Shown here one piece after another: positions 17,643 to 25,695 of a stretch of 38,152 nucleotides of DNA (its first letter is position 1; each line of letters begins with the position of its first letter). Under the pieces are notes generated by a model, which made no database searches, was not told the origin of the DNA, and saw only the letters and a list, made by a program, of their open reading frames with translations. The stretch is from Victivallis vadensis (GTDB taxonomy: Bacteria; Verrucomicrobiota; Lentisphaeria; Victivallales; GWF2-50-93). The position numbers and the translations under genes were made by a program. The DNA is taken from contig CAMCYE010000021.1 of the NCBI GenBank assembly GCA_945883805.1, positions 1-38,152 on the forward strand, in the 5' to 3' direction.

Positions 17643-17643
17643 C

Positions 17644-18720
17644 CTACGCTTTCCTTCCGAGCTGTGATTTCCTGATCGGACATCCCGGACAGACCTGCTG
17701 TCCGCCAAGAGCCGCAGATTCATAGAGGGCCGTGAGAATCTGGATATTCTTTTTACCCTCCGCCCCCTCAACCATCGCCGGCTTATTGTTTCTAATCGCA
17801 TCAATGACATTCGCGATATACGGGCTATGACCGAGACCGTACACATTCGGGATTTCCTGGGACGCATCTTTCTGCATGTCGGCGTCCTCGGGAAGCTGAT
17901 CCTCAAATTTCCAGTGATTTATCTTGTTCACCGCGAATCCGCCAATAATGACAGTCCCCTTTTCGCCAAGTATGCTCAGGGATGCCTCGAGATCTTCGGG
18001 GCGGGTGGCGACAGTCGCCTCATAGGCGCCGAGGGCGCCATCTTTGAATTTGAAGGTTGCAAGAGCGGTATCTTCCACTTCTATGTCAAGGAGCCGCGTC
18101 GCACTTATGCACTGCATCGTATCTATCGGCCCCATGAACCACTGGAGGAGATCAAGATGGTGGCTAGCCTGCTGGGACATCACTCCGCCGTCAAGCTCCC
18201 AGGTGCCATGCCAGTTATCCTGTTCGTAGTAGGGCTGGGTTCTCTTCCATCTCGCCCTGACGGTGCCAAGAACCATTTTTCCGAAACGTCCCGCCTCAAG
18301 AGCCTTCCTCGCCGCAACGACAGCGCTGTTGAACCTGTTCTGCTTCACAACAAAAAGACGGCATTTGTTGTCGGCGCACGCCTTCATCATCGCATCGCAG
18401 TCCTCGACCCTGAGAGCCATGGGCTTTTCAACTATTATATGCTTCCCGAATTTGGCAATGTCGATTACGTGCCTCGCATGATATCCTGTCGGAGTGGCAA
18501 TGTTCACAACGTCAATCTCGGGATGCTTCATGAACATCTCGTTGTAATCGAGATAATACGGAACTTTGAACTCTTCCGATTTCGCCTTCGCCTTTTTTTC
18601 ATCGACATCACAGACCGCCACAAGCTCGCCGTCGATTTTGCCTGAGGTCAGGGCCTTGAGATGATTACTGGAGACCCGTCCGCATCCGACAACCGCGAAT
18701 TTCAATTTACCCTGTTTCAT
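17644..18720 (-). CDS. WlbA/WbpB-like Gfo/Idh/MocA dehydrogenase
   Basis: This oxidoreductase of about 358 aa has the Rossmann motif VVGCGRVSSNHLKAL, the EKP motif (HIIVEKPMALR) and the block KQNRFNSAVVAARKALEAGR. The latter, with WHGTWELDGGVMSQQASHHL, is typical of UDP-N-acetyl-2-amino-2-deoxyglucuronate dehydrogenases (WlbA, WbpB). Those oxidise C3 of UDP-GlcNAcA on the way to di-N-acetylated mannuronic acid sugars of surface glycans. The rest of that pathway (WlbC, WlbD, WbpI) is not in the window, but two DegT aminotransferases are. An ATG lies at 18738; AAGGA sits ten bases before the ATG at 18720, where the homologous part begins, so I choose 18720. Confidence 0.85.
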   Translation of the reverse strand: MKQGKLKFAVVGCGRVSSNHLKALTSGKIDGELVAVCDVDEKKAKAKSEEFKVPYYLDYNEMFMKHPEIDVVNIATPTGYHARHVIDIAKFGKHIIVEKPMALRVEDCDAMMKACADNKCRLFVVKQNRFNSAVVAARKALEAGRFGKMVLGTVRARWKRTQPYYEQDNWHGTWELDGGVMSQQASHHLDLLQWFMGPIDTMQCISATRLLDIEVEDTALATFKFKDGALGAYEATVATRPEDLEASLSILGEKGTVIIGGFAVNKINHWKFEDQLPEDADMQKDASQEIPNVYGLGHSPYIANVIDAIRNNKPAMVEGAEGKKNIQILTALYESAALGGQQVCPGCPIRKSQLGRKA

Positions 18721-19020
18721 AATGTACTTATCCTTCATGTTTGTATTTTCTTTCCAGAGGACGGAAAAGAAACCACTATTGATAACTGTTGAATCGGAAT
18801 TTTCAATTCGAAACCGGTTTTTTCCAGCGAGAATGATTGCAAAAATATAAATCAGACATTCAGGCTTGGAAGTTGTTTTGGCATCATATTATGGTACGCG
18901 TTAAGCTGGATAGTTTGAGCTCAAAGATACCTCATCCCCCTCTAAAAACCCGCGCTAGGAGAACGTTGTGCTACTTTTTAGACTAATTTCACGATAATGA
19001 CAAAGGGGATTGGCGACACA

Positions 19021-19093
19021 CCCTGGGAACGCCAAGCGTCTGCTTGGCATATTGAATTTCAAAACAGCCAAGCAGACGCTTGGCGCTCCCGGG
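19021..19093. repeat. Inverted repeat GCCAAGCGTCTGCTTGGC
   Basis: Perfect 18-bp arms (19031-19048 and 19067-19084) extend imperfectly through CCCTGGGAAC and GCTCCCGGG. Each arm is itself nearly palindromic (GCCAAGC...GCTTGGC). This is a dispersed palindromic repeat in non-coding sequence, with no T-run. Confidence 0.7.
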
Positions 19094-19368
19094 AGAAGAA
19101 CCGCGCTCATCCACCCCAGCTTAACGCTTCCCTTTTTGGCCTTAAAAACAACGTCAAAGGCCATTTATACCCACAAATCGCATAGGATGTATCTAATCAA
19201 TAACATCTTAAGTGCTAACGACACCGGAATTTCACATTTTGCTTGGAACGGCACCAATGCCGGCACTGATTAACCGCAAAGAAACAAAGTTTAAAGATTT
19301 GCTTATGGTTAAGAATGAAGATGCGATTTGAAAAATACGGAAAGGGTTGCACCGAGAATAACCCAGTT

Positions 19369-19395
19369 GGAGTTCAAGCTTTAGCTTGTCTTTTC
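19369..19395. repeat. Half of a GGAGTTCA..TTTAGC palindromic repeat
   Basis: GTTGGAGTTCAAGCTTTAGC matches the left half of the element at 32682-32735 (TTGGAGTTCACGGCTTTAGC). The right half is absent here, so this copy seems broken. Confidence 0.5.
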
Positions 19396-19475
19396 TTATT
19401 GGGCAGGAATGGTTCTAAGAGCTATTTTCGATTTGTCGTTTTGATGTTTTTAGTTATAGCTCAATTAGTTATGCA

Positions 19476-19502
19476 TTTTAAAACGGGTCAGACCCTTTTC
19501 AG
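19476..19502. repeat. Left copy of 27-bp direct repeat (core ACGGGTCAGACCC)
   Basis: The 27 bases are identical to 31277-31303, 11,801 bases away in the same orientation. The centre GGGTCAGACCC is itself a palindrome with one central base. It ends eight bases before the gntR stop. Similar GGGTCAGACCC motifs are, to my knowledge, common REP-like elements near Y1-type transposases, but no such gene is visible here. Confidence 0.85.
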
Positions 19503-19510
19503 CCTAAATT

Positions 19511-20227
19511 TTACCATAAATTTTTGGGAATGCCTTCCCATTTGTCAACGTTGCGTTCACCAGCTTTAAGACTATCATACATGGCTTGAGAAGCGGCCAT
19601 GGGATCACGTTTTTGCAGCGCCTTTAGAATTATCTGGTGCGAGTCAATACTTTCCTGGAGATTTGCTACCGCGACGTTCAAATCCATTTCCGAGAATGGA
19701 ACAAGATAAAACGAGTTCATTAAATGTTTGGCAAAACGGCTAAGCACTATATTATTGGCTGCTGCCAGCACCGCCTGGTGGAATTTCATATCGGCCTGTG
19801 CAAAACTCCATAGGATACTGCGAGTCTCCTCTTCATCATGTTTGACATTGGCCGCAGTTTCACTTTCACATACCCTGTACATATCGTTGAGGTTTTTTCG
19901 CACACACTCAAACTGTTCAGGTGAACCGTGGCAGGCTGCTTCTCCGGCAGCATAAGGTTCAACCAGCATGCGCAACTTGAGGAATTGTTTTACCTCCTGA
20001 ATTGAAACTCGCCGAACTGTCGCTCCAGCATTCGATTGGTAATCCAGCAAGTCGGAGGCGGCCATTTCCATAATTGCCTCACGAGTCGGCGCAAGTGAAA
20101 TCCCGATTAAGTCCGCAATCTCCTGAGCTTTAAGCCGTTCGCCGGGTTTAAATTTTCCCTTCGCTATATTCGCATAAATATAATCATACGCTTTTTGCTT
20201 ATAAGTTGTATTTTTATTTTTTCTCAT
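19511..20227 (-). CDS. GntR-family regulator, FCD (FadR) subfamily
   Basis: This regulator has about 238 aa from the ATG at 20227. The N-terminal winged helix-turn-helix spans about 8-75 (KAYDYIYANIAKGKFKPGER, then LGISLAPTREAIMEMAASDLL with the helix pattern of GntR). The FCD ligand domain follows at about 85-225 (LKLRMLVEPYAAGEAA, ADMKFHQAVLAAANN, SHQIILKALQKRDP, with acidic and His residues that bind a metal and a carboxylate). The subfamily usually senses sugar acids or carboxylates. The frame is open upstream to 20311, but that part is low-complexity and covers putative operators. The gene is divergent from the catabolic operon and almost certainly controls it and itself. Confidence 0.88.
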   Translation of the reverse strand: MRKNKNTTYKQKAYDYIYANIAKGKFKPGERLKAQEIADLIGISLAPTREAIMEMAASDLLDYQSNAGATVRRVSIQEVKQFLKLRMLVEPYAAGEAACHGSPEQFECVRKNLNDMYRVCESETAANVKHDEEETRSILWSFAQADMKFHQAVLAAANNIVLSRFAKHLMNSFYLVPFSEMDLNVAVANLQESIDSHQIILKALQKRDPMAASQAMYDSLKAGERNVDKWEGIPKNLW

Positions 20228-20253
20228 AGTTTTCGCAAGTAAAGAGTTGTTGA

Positions 20254-20284
20254 TTTTATAAAAAATGTAGCTGTTTTTATAAAA
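20254..20284. promoter_or_regulatory. Operator pair near gntR: two TTTTATAAAA palindromes
   Basis: Perfect TTTTATAAAA palindromes lie at 20254-20263 and 20275-20284, 21 bases apart start to start, 27 bases upstream of the gntR ATG. Two helical turns of spacing and repetition at 20371-20400 suggest regulator binding sites for autoregulation. In AT-rich DNA chance copies are possible. Confidence 0.5.
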
Positions 20285-20367
20285 AAAACAAATACAGTGA
20301 ATATGCAACAATACGTTTAATATTAATTTTAATATTTGTATCTACTTTATTTTAAGCACTTAATAAC

Positions 20368-20403
20368 GTATTTTATAAAATATTTGTATATTTTATAAAA
20401 TAC
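20368..20403. promoter_or_regulatory. Operator: perfect 15-bp inverted repeat of paired TTTTATAAAA
   Basis: GTATTTTATAAAATA (20368-20382) and its exact complement TATTTTATAAAATAC (20389-20403) flank TTTGTA. Each arm contains a perfect 14-base palindrome. The arms are 20 bases apart, and the right one ends just before the candidate -35 of the plus-strand operon. It is the best candidate for the binding site of the divergent GntR-FCD protein. Confidence 0.62.
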
Positions 20404-20405
20404 GC

Positions 20406-20434
20406 TGGATTTTAGATGCTTCAGCCATTATAAT
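20406..20434 (+). promoter_or_regulatory. Candidate promoter of the catabolic operon
   Basis: TATAAT at 20429-20434 is a perfect -10 box. A poor -35 (TGGATT, 20406-20411) is 17 bases upstream. It sits two bases after the operator repeat and about 100 bases before the pseudopilin start. A weak -35 next to an operator suits a regulated promoter. Confidence 0.5.
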
Positions 20435-20538
20435 ATAGGTAAGATATTAAAAACATGTGATGTCGGATTATTTAAGTTTACATATATTTAATTTTAAAGA
20501 AGGCAAACAACAAAAGAATAAACATGAAAGGTATCAAA

Positions 20539-21213
20539 ATGAACAATCGTGCTAAAAATTTTACTTTAGTTGAACTCCTTGTTGTGATCGCCGTCATCGC
20601 AATTTTAGCCGCATTGTTGCTGCCTGCGCTAAACAAAGCAAGAGATAGAGCTAAAGCCATTTGCTGCATCAATAACCTCAAACAGTCCGGTCTCGCAATT
20701 TCATCCTATGCTGATGATAACAACGGTTTTGCGCCCCGGTATTCTTCCGCAGATGGAACAACAAGAAGTTGGGCTGAATTTTTGAAAGATAATAACTATT
20801 TGCCCAATAATCCGATTATTGTTCAATGCCCGGTGCCTGAAAACATTGTTAAGGCATCATGGGATGAAATTTATGGCATGCCTCTTTATTACTTATATCC
20901 TTTGGTTAGTGAAATCCGTAATTTTATAACCCCGGACGATTCGGTTAATCCTCAACTGGGTCGATATATAATTATTCAAAGGATTGCTAAACCTGGTAAT
21001 CATTATCTGTTGGCTGATAGTTTTGATATAAGTACAAAACGACAAAAAGCCTATATTAATGCCGGAAGCCCGCAAATCCATGCGCGTCATGCCAAGCAAC
21101 CCAATGTGTTAAAAGCTGATTTTAGCGCCAGCGCCGCCGACAGGCAGTTTTTCAAAGGCAATGGCACTAGTTTTAAAATAACATATGCCGGTGAAAATGG
21201 ATTTGTACCATAA
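20539..21213 (+). CDS. Type II secretion/pseudopilin-like protein (prepilin N-terminus)
   Basis: This protein of about 224 aa has the prepilin peptidase site and methylation helix [20 protein letters not shown], directly followed by [14 protein letters not shown] and [20 protein letters not shown]. The C-terminal [20 protein letters not shown] resembles the RHxxxxNxLFADGH ending of the large PVC pseudopilin family. Export and processing by prepilin peptidase are expected; the globular part may bind a ligand or join an envelope fibre. It is the first gene of the GntR-controlled operon, ahead of glycan-degrading genes. AAAGG lies eight bases before the ATG at 20539; an ATG at 20524 is also in frame but has a poorer site. 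Confidence 0.88.
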   Translation: MNNRAKNFTLVELLVVIAVIAILAALLLPALNKARDRAKAICCINNLKQSGLAISSYADDNNGFAPRYSSADGTTRSWAEFLKDNNYLPNNPIIVQCPVPENIVKASWDEIYGMPLYYLYPLVSEIRNFITPDDSVNPQLGRYIIIQRIAKPGNHYLLADSFDISTKRQKAYINAGSPQIHARHAKQPNVLKADFSASAADRQFFKGNGTSFKITYAGENGFVP

Positions 21214-21311
21214 AATAAAAATTGCGGGTTAACTTTCGGCAAGATTGGTACAATCAAAGTAACTTATCTAACAATTGTTCCTTCAAATAATAGTCCACAG
21301 GAAGTAAATTC

Positions 21312-22463
21312 ATGCAAATTGAAACGACAATTATTCATTCCGGCTATGACCGGATTACCTGTCTGGTACATGCCCGTCCGGGGGTGATTCCAGGAAATCC
21401 TCCGGTAGGGGTGGTTACCGCCAGTCCGTCCAGAATCAGCGGAGATGATGTTTTTTATGCGATACAGGAAATACGCAGCGAGGACGGCGGAAAAACCTGG
21501 GGCAAACCGCAAAACACTTCACTTAGCCGCCGCAATCTGCCGTCTGGAAACGATGAGGGAATCTGTGATTTCTGGCCGAAGTTTCATGCGGCCTCCGGCA
21601 AGTTGCTGGGTACGGGACATACAGTACGCTACTACAAAGATAACTTGAGCCCGCTTCCCCGTCCGCGCCAGACAGCCTATAGTGTTTACGATTCCGTGAA
21701 CAAAAACTGGAATCCCTGGCGCACGCTGGAGTTTCCAAAAGAATTAGCGGATTACTTTATCAGTGAAGGCTCGGGCAGCACTCAACGTTATGATATGCCG
21801 GACGGGACTATTTTACTGCCAACGTATTTCGTATCAGATCCGGCTAAAGCCACCTCGATAGCTACGATGCATGAGCAATTAATTTCTACGGTGCTGCAAT
21901 GTGCTTTTGACGGAGAAACCCTCACTTACATACGTCACGGCAATGAACTGTACAGCCCGGACAAACCTGGTTTGTGCGAACCTTCAATTACCTTTTCCAG
22001 CGGACGTTTCTACATTACCTTACGTAATGATTTCAACGGTTATGTGGCGACGAGTGATGATGGATTACACTATACCCAGCCACGTCGCTGGACCTTTGAT
22101 GACGGATCGAATCTCGGCAGTTACAACACCCAGCAGCACTGGTTGGCACATCATGACGAACTATTTCTGATTTACACCAGGAGCGGAGCGAACAACGATC
22201 ACATTCCCCGTAACCGGGCTCCGTTGTTCATCGCGCAGGTTGACAAGGAAAGACTTTGTGTCATTCGCGACACGGAATGTATCCTGATGCCGGAACGCGG
22301 CGCCAAATTGGGCAACTTCGGGGTGGCGCAGTTCAGTGACCGGGAATACTGGGTTGCTGATGCAGAATGGATGCAGACTAAATCTCCCGACTATGCCAAC
22401 TGTCGGAAATGTGAAGAGAGGGGCAGTGATAATGCCGTATTTTTGACTAAAGTAACCTTCTAA
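21312..22463 (+). CDS. Sialidase-superfamily (BNR/Asp-box) protein, cytoplasmic
   Basis: This 383-aa six-bladed beta-propeller protein has one clear Asp-box (SEDGGKTW, residues 56-63) and a degenerate one (TSDDGLHY), plus a blade pattern of PVGVVTASPSR, QRYDMPDGTILLPTYF, CEPSITFSSGRFYITLRND and LAHHDELFLIYTR. The fold covers sialidases and other exo-glycosidases or lyases. There is no signal peptide, so it would act on sugars already imported. Whether sialic acid is the substrate cannot be said; the conserved Arg triad of true sialidases is not obvious. AGGAAG precedes the ATG and the gene follows the pseudopilin by 98 bases. Confidence 0.72.
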   Translation: MQIETTIIHSGYDRITCLVHARPGVIPGNPPVGVVTASPSRISGDDVFYAIQEIRSEDGGKTWGKPQNTSLSRRNLPSGNDEGICDFWPKFHAASGKLLGTGHTVRYYKDNLSPLPRPRQTAYSVYDSVNKNWNPWRTLEFPKELADYFISEGSGSTQRYDMPDGTILLPTYFVSDPAKATSIATMHEQLISTVLQCAFDGETLTYIRHGNELYSPDKPGLCEPSITFSSGRFYITLRNDFNGYVATSDDGLHYTQPRRWTFDDGSNLGSYNTQQHWLAHHDELFLIYTRSGANNDHIPRNRAPLFIAQVDKERLCVIRDTECILMPERGAKLGNFGVAQFSDREYWVADAEWMQTKSPDYANCRKCEERGSDNAVFLTKVTF

Positions 22464-22542
22464 ATGAATATAATATTTTAGTTCAGATTGAAAAGTAAGA
22501 GAATCCGAAAACTTTAATAAACGATGCAGAAAGAAGAAATTC

Positions 22543-25500
22543 ATGAAAAAATTACTTATTATCGCTATGTCAATTTTTTTTGACACTCAATTCATTGCCC
22601 AGGGGAATGTTAATAGCGTTGATTCCAGTTTAGTGTTGCACTATCGCTTTGACCATGATCCAGGTAGCGTGGCAAAGGATTTAAGCTCATTTCACCATGA
22701 TGGCACAATCATTAATGGTAAGTATGTAGCTGAATTAAATGGACGCAAAGGCGTATTGCACTTTGACGGGGAATCAAGTTACATTAAAGTCCCGGCTTCG
22801 CCTGCTTTACAAATACAAGGCGATATGACTTTTTCGATGTGGGTGCGCCAATATGCTCAATCAAAAAACAAAACGGCGGTTCTTCTTTCTCAAGATGGCA
22901 AAGGATTTATTTTTGCTTTTGAGTATGGCTATAATCTTCTGTTTACCTATAAATACCTTGAGGAAAGAGTTTCGCTGCCAGTAACTCATAAGATTCTCGG
23001 CAAGGACTGGTCATTTATTACCGTGGTAGTGGAATACCCCCGCTGCAAATTTTATTGCAATGGAGAATTGGTTAAAGATCAATACATGCCGCTTCAAGGC
23101 GTTGAAAAAGTCGCCTCAAGTGCCTTAAATATTGGCGGTGATAAAAATACTAAATATTTTGCCCCGATTGATTTATCGGAATTTCGTCTTTATCGCCGGG
23201 CACTTGACAGTGCCGAGATTGCCGCGTTATTCAAAAATCAGACACTACCAACGGCGCAAATTGCTGAATTACGAATAGAACCTGATTGGTACAAGAATAT
23301 TCTCACTTTGAGGTTTACAACAAAAAGCAAAAAAAATCAAGGGAAAGAAGTGGAATTTGACGTTATGGTCAATAATAAAAGTCAAATAAAACAAAAAATC
23401 CAACTTATTGACGTTTCCCAAAATAACTCAGGACGGTTTGCCGGCGTAATCCAACTTCCGCTGGATAAATTTGCCGATAAAACCATCATAGTTACTGCCC
23501 GGATTGCGGACGATGACCAAAAACCAACAGTAGAGTCAATGGAGCTTCAAAAGCCTGAATGGATTGCACATAAAGCAGGAGAAAACAACCAGATTCCTCC
23601 GCCATGGACTCCTGTAAAAAAGGCCCAAACGCTCAATGGTGATATTCAATTAGAAGTATGGGGCAGGCAGTATATTTACCGGAATTCTCCTTTTCCGGTT
23701 CAAATTGAATCAGACAGGACAAAACTCCTTGCGTCCCCGATAAAATTGTCTGGCATAGTTGAAGGCAAAGAGTTAGTTTGGGATAATCATGAATTGAAAG
23801 TTCTTAATTGCAGTGATAAATCAGTTGAATTAGCCGGTACTTTAAACAATTCAAAGCTGCAAGTTGAAGTTAATTCCAAACTGGAATATGACGGGTTCAA
23901 TCTTTATGAGTGCGAAATCACCGCCAAGGCTGCTACTTATATTGATAACTTAACGCTGGAAATACCATTAAATAGCGAGATAGCTTCAAGCGCGTATGCC
24001 GACCGGGTATATCCTTTAGTCAATGGTAATTACATTGGCACTTTTTTTAGCGGAGCAATCACAAAACAACTTAATTTCCTGTTTAGTCCCAATATTTGGA
24101 TTGGAAACGATAAAATGGGACTGACCTGGCAAGCTGAATCTGATGAATTCTGGAGCAACAGCGATCCCCAAAAAACGATCCAAATTATTCCAGGAAAATC
24201 AATAACCTGTTTACAAACCAATTTTATTGACAAAAAAGTTGTATTAACTGCCAATCAAAAATTAAAATATCGGTTTGCTCTTCTGGCTACGCCGGTTAAA
24301 CCTTTACAGAAAACCGCCTGGCAGTTGCGCATTGCACGCTATGAACCGTGGGGGAAAGAATTTAATCTTCCTACAAATAAAATCAATGACAAACCGGAGT
24401 TGGCGCTGATTAAAGAAAGCGGAGTTCGCCGGATTTATACCAGCAAGCAGGATCTTTTTACATGGCCAATGCCGATACATCCGCAATTCTCAGCAGCTCT
24501 TGCCAATATGGTAAACTCCATGCATAACGCAGGATTAAAGTCTCATAGTTATGTTATCCATCAGCGCTTCCCGGTTGATGTTCCCGAATTCGATATCTAT
24601 GGTTCGTCAATGGTCAATCGACCAATGAAATCTTATAGTCACCCGAACCCCTGGCCGCCGAATCCCAAACGCCCCGGCCCTATAGCAGTTGAATATGGTG
24701 CAGATTCCTCATCAATGCTTTTTATGTGCGCCAAAAGCGAAGCTTTACAGGACGCATTCCTGAATAGTTTGAAACAACGCATGGAGACCTATAACGAAGA
24801 TGGTGTTTACCTGGACGGTACCGTTCATATCGGACCGCTGTGCTATAACACAGAACACGGATGCGGCTATACCGGAACAGATGGCAAACTCCATGGCACT
24901 TATCCGACTTTTGAAATCCGTAACTTTATGAAACGTATTTATGCAATCGTTAAAAATCACAATCCTGAAGCTATTGTCGATGCCCACAGCTCGTTTGGTT
25001 ACAATCCTTCGGGGTTGGCTTATGCGGATGTGATGTGGACAGGAGAACAGTGGCATAATTTGAGATTAACCGGAACTAATTATGTTGCGGGGGAATTGAC
25101 TTTAGATAAATTCCGCACTGAATTTACTGGTCGACAAATTGGCATAGCTGCGGAAGTTTTGCATTATCGCTTGCGTCATCCGATGAAGATTGCCGCTACT
25201 TCTCTCTTGCATGATATATCACCCCGTTACAGCACTGGCGGCTACGACAATTCTACGGAAAGCAAAGATTCATATTTTGCGTTAATTCCCCATATATGGA
25301 AAATGCGGGATATTTTCGGGGCAGATGAGGCAAAAAAACTTTACTATTACGAAAATCAGGAATATATCAAAATCAAGGGCAATCAATGCTATGCCACTTT
25401 GCTGAAACACCCGGTCAACGGGGTATTGGCGTTGGTCTCCAATCTTAGTACAGAGCCCCAGTCGATAGAATTGGAATTCAACTTAAAGACATTGGATTTA

Positions 25501-25632
25501 ATTGACCGTAAACTTGAAGCGGCGAATGCGTTATCGGGGAATATTCTAAAGATGTCGCCCGATGGCAAAATAAACTTAAAGTTAAATTCTGAAGAATGGA
25601 TTTACATCTGGCTTAAACCGATAAAAAAATAA
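22543..25632 (+). CDS. Secreted LamG plus glycoside-hydrolase-like protein
   Basis: This 1029-aa protein has a signal peptide (1-20, MKKLLIIAMSIFFDTQFIAQ) and a LamG/concanavalin-like carbohydrate-binding domain (about 28-232: LVLHYRFDHD, GVLHFDGESSYIKVP, DLSEFRLYRRALDSAEIAAL). A beta-sandwich middle region follows (about 240-580). The C-terminal part looks like a TIM-barrel hydrolase (about 590-930), with acidic residues in EDGVYLDGTVH and MWTGEQW at strand ends. The layout resembles large Lentisphaerota/Planctomycetota proteins with GH-like DUF6067-type domains; that family name is from memory. It probably cuts an external glycan in the periplasm or outside. It is the only large secreted enzyme in the operon and more AT-rich than genes outside the module. 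Confidence 0.72.
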   Translation: MKKLLIIAMSIFFDTQFIAQGNVNSVDSSLVLHYRFDHDPGSVAKDLSSFHHDGTIINGKYVAELNGRKGVLHFDGESSYIKVPASPALQIQGDMTFSMWVRQYAQSKNKTAVLLSQDGKGFIFAFEYGYNLLFTYKYLEERVSLPVTHKILGKDWSFITVVVEYPRCKFYCNGELVKDQYMPLQGVEKVASSALNIGGDKNTKYFAPIDLSEFRLYRRALDSAEIAALFKNQTLPTAQIAELRIEPDWYKNILTLRFTTKSKKNQGKEVEFDVMVNNKSQIKQKIQLIDVSQNNSGRFAGVIQLPLDKFADKTIIVTARIADDDQKPTVESMELQKPEWIAHKAGENNQIPPPWTPVKKAQTLNGDIQLEVWGRQYIYRNSPFPVQIESDRTKLLASPIKLSGIVEGKELVWDNHELKVLNCSDKSVELAGTLNNSKLQVEVNSKLEYDGFNLYECEITAKAATYIDNLTLEIPLNSEIASSAYADRVYPLVNGNYIGTFFSGAITKQLNFLFSPNIWIGNDKMGLTWQAESDEFWSNSDPQKTIQIIPGKSITCLQTNFIDKKVVLTANQKLKYRFALLATPVKPLQKTAWQLRIARYEPWGKEFNLPTNKINDKPELALIKESGVRRIYTSKQDLFTWPMPIHPQFSAALANMVNSMHNAGLKSHSYVIHQRFPVDVPEFDIYGSSMVNRPMKSYSHPNPWPPNPKRPGPIAVEYGADSSSMLFMCAKSEALQDAFLNSLKQRMETYNEDGVYLDGTVHIGPLCYNTEHGCGYTGTDGKLHGTYPTFEIRNFMKRIYAIVKNHNPEAIVDAHSSFGYNPSGLAYADVMWTGEQWHNLRLTGTNYVAGELTLDKFRTEFTGRQIGIAAEVLHYRLRHPMKIAATSLLHDISPRYSTGGYDNSTESKDSYFALIPHIWKMRDIFGADEAKKLYYYENQEYIKIKGNQCYATLLKHPVNGVLALVSNLSTEPQSIELEFNLKTLDLIDRKLEAANALSGNILKMSPDGKINLKLNSEEWIYIWLKPIKK

Positions 25633-25695
25633 CCTCGAGTTGCAGACTGGCGTTAAATTTGATATTTAGTAATATTTTAAGGGAGTGGAACCGAG

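Larger units (their letters stand above)
18721..19475. other. Repeat-filled spacer left of the module, no credible gene
   Basis: This gap of more than 750 bases has no reading frame with protein character. It holds the GCCAAGCGTCTGCTTGGC inverted repeat (19021-19093), a short stem TGGCCTT / AAGGCCA (19137-19163) and a left half of the GGAGTTCAAGCTTTAGCTTG repeat (from 19371). It changes to AT-rich sequence before the direct repeat at 19476. Confidence 0.6.

Noticed and set aside
17827..18645. Plus-strand open frame of 272 codons
   Set aside because: It is antisense to the WlbA-like gene, whose motifs are complete in the other strand.
19315..19569. Plus-strand open frame of 84 codons left of gntR
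   Set aside because: It runs through the GGAGTTCAAGC repeat and the 27-bp direct repeat and overlaps the gntR end; no protein character.
21312..22463. Calling the BNR protein a true sialidase
   Set aside because: Asp-box and propeller pattern are visible, but the Arg triad and a Tyr/Glu pair cannot be placed with confidence and no sialic-acid genes (nanA, nanK, nanE) are nearby.
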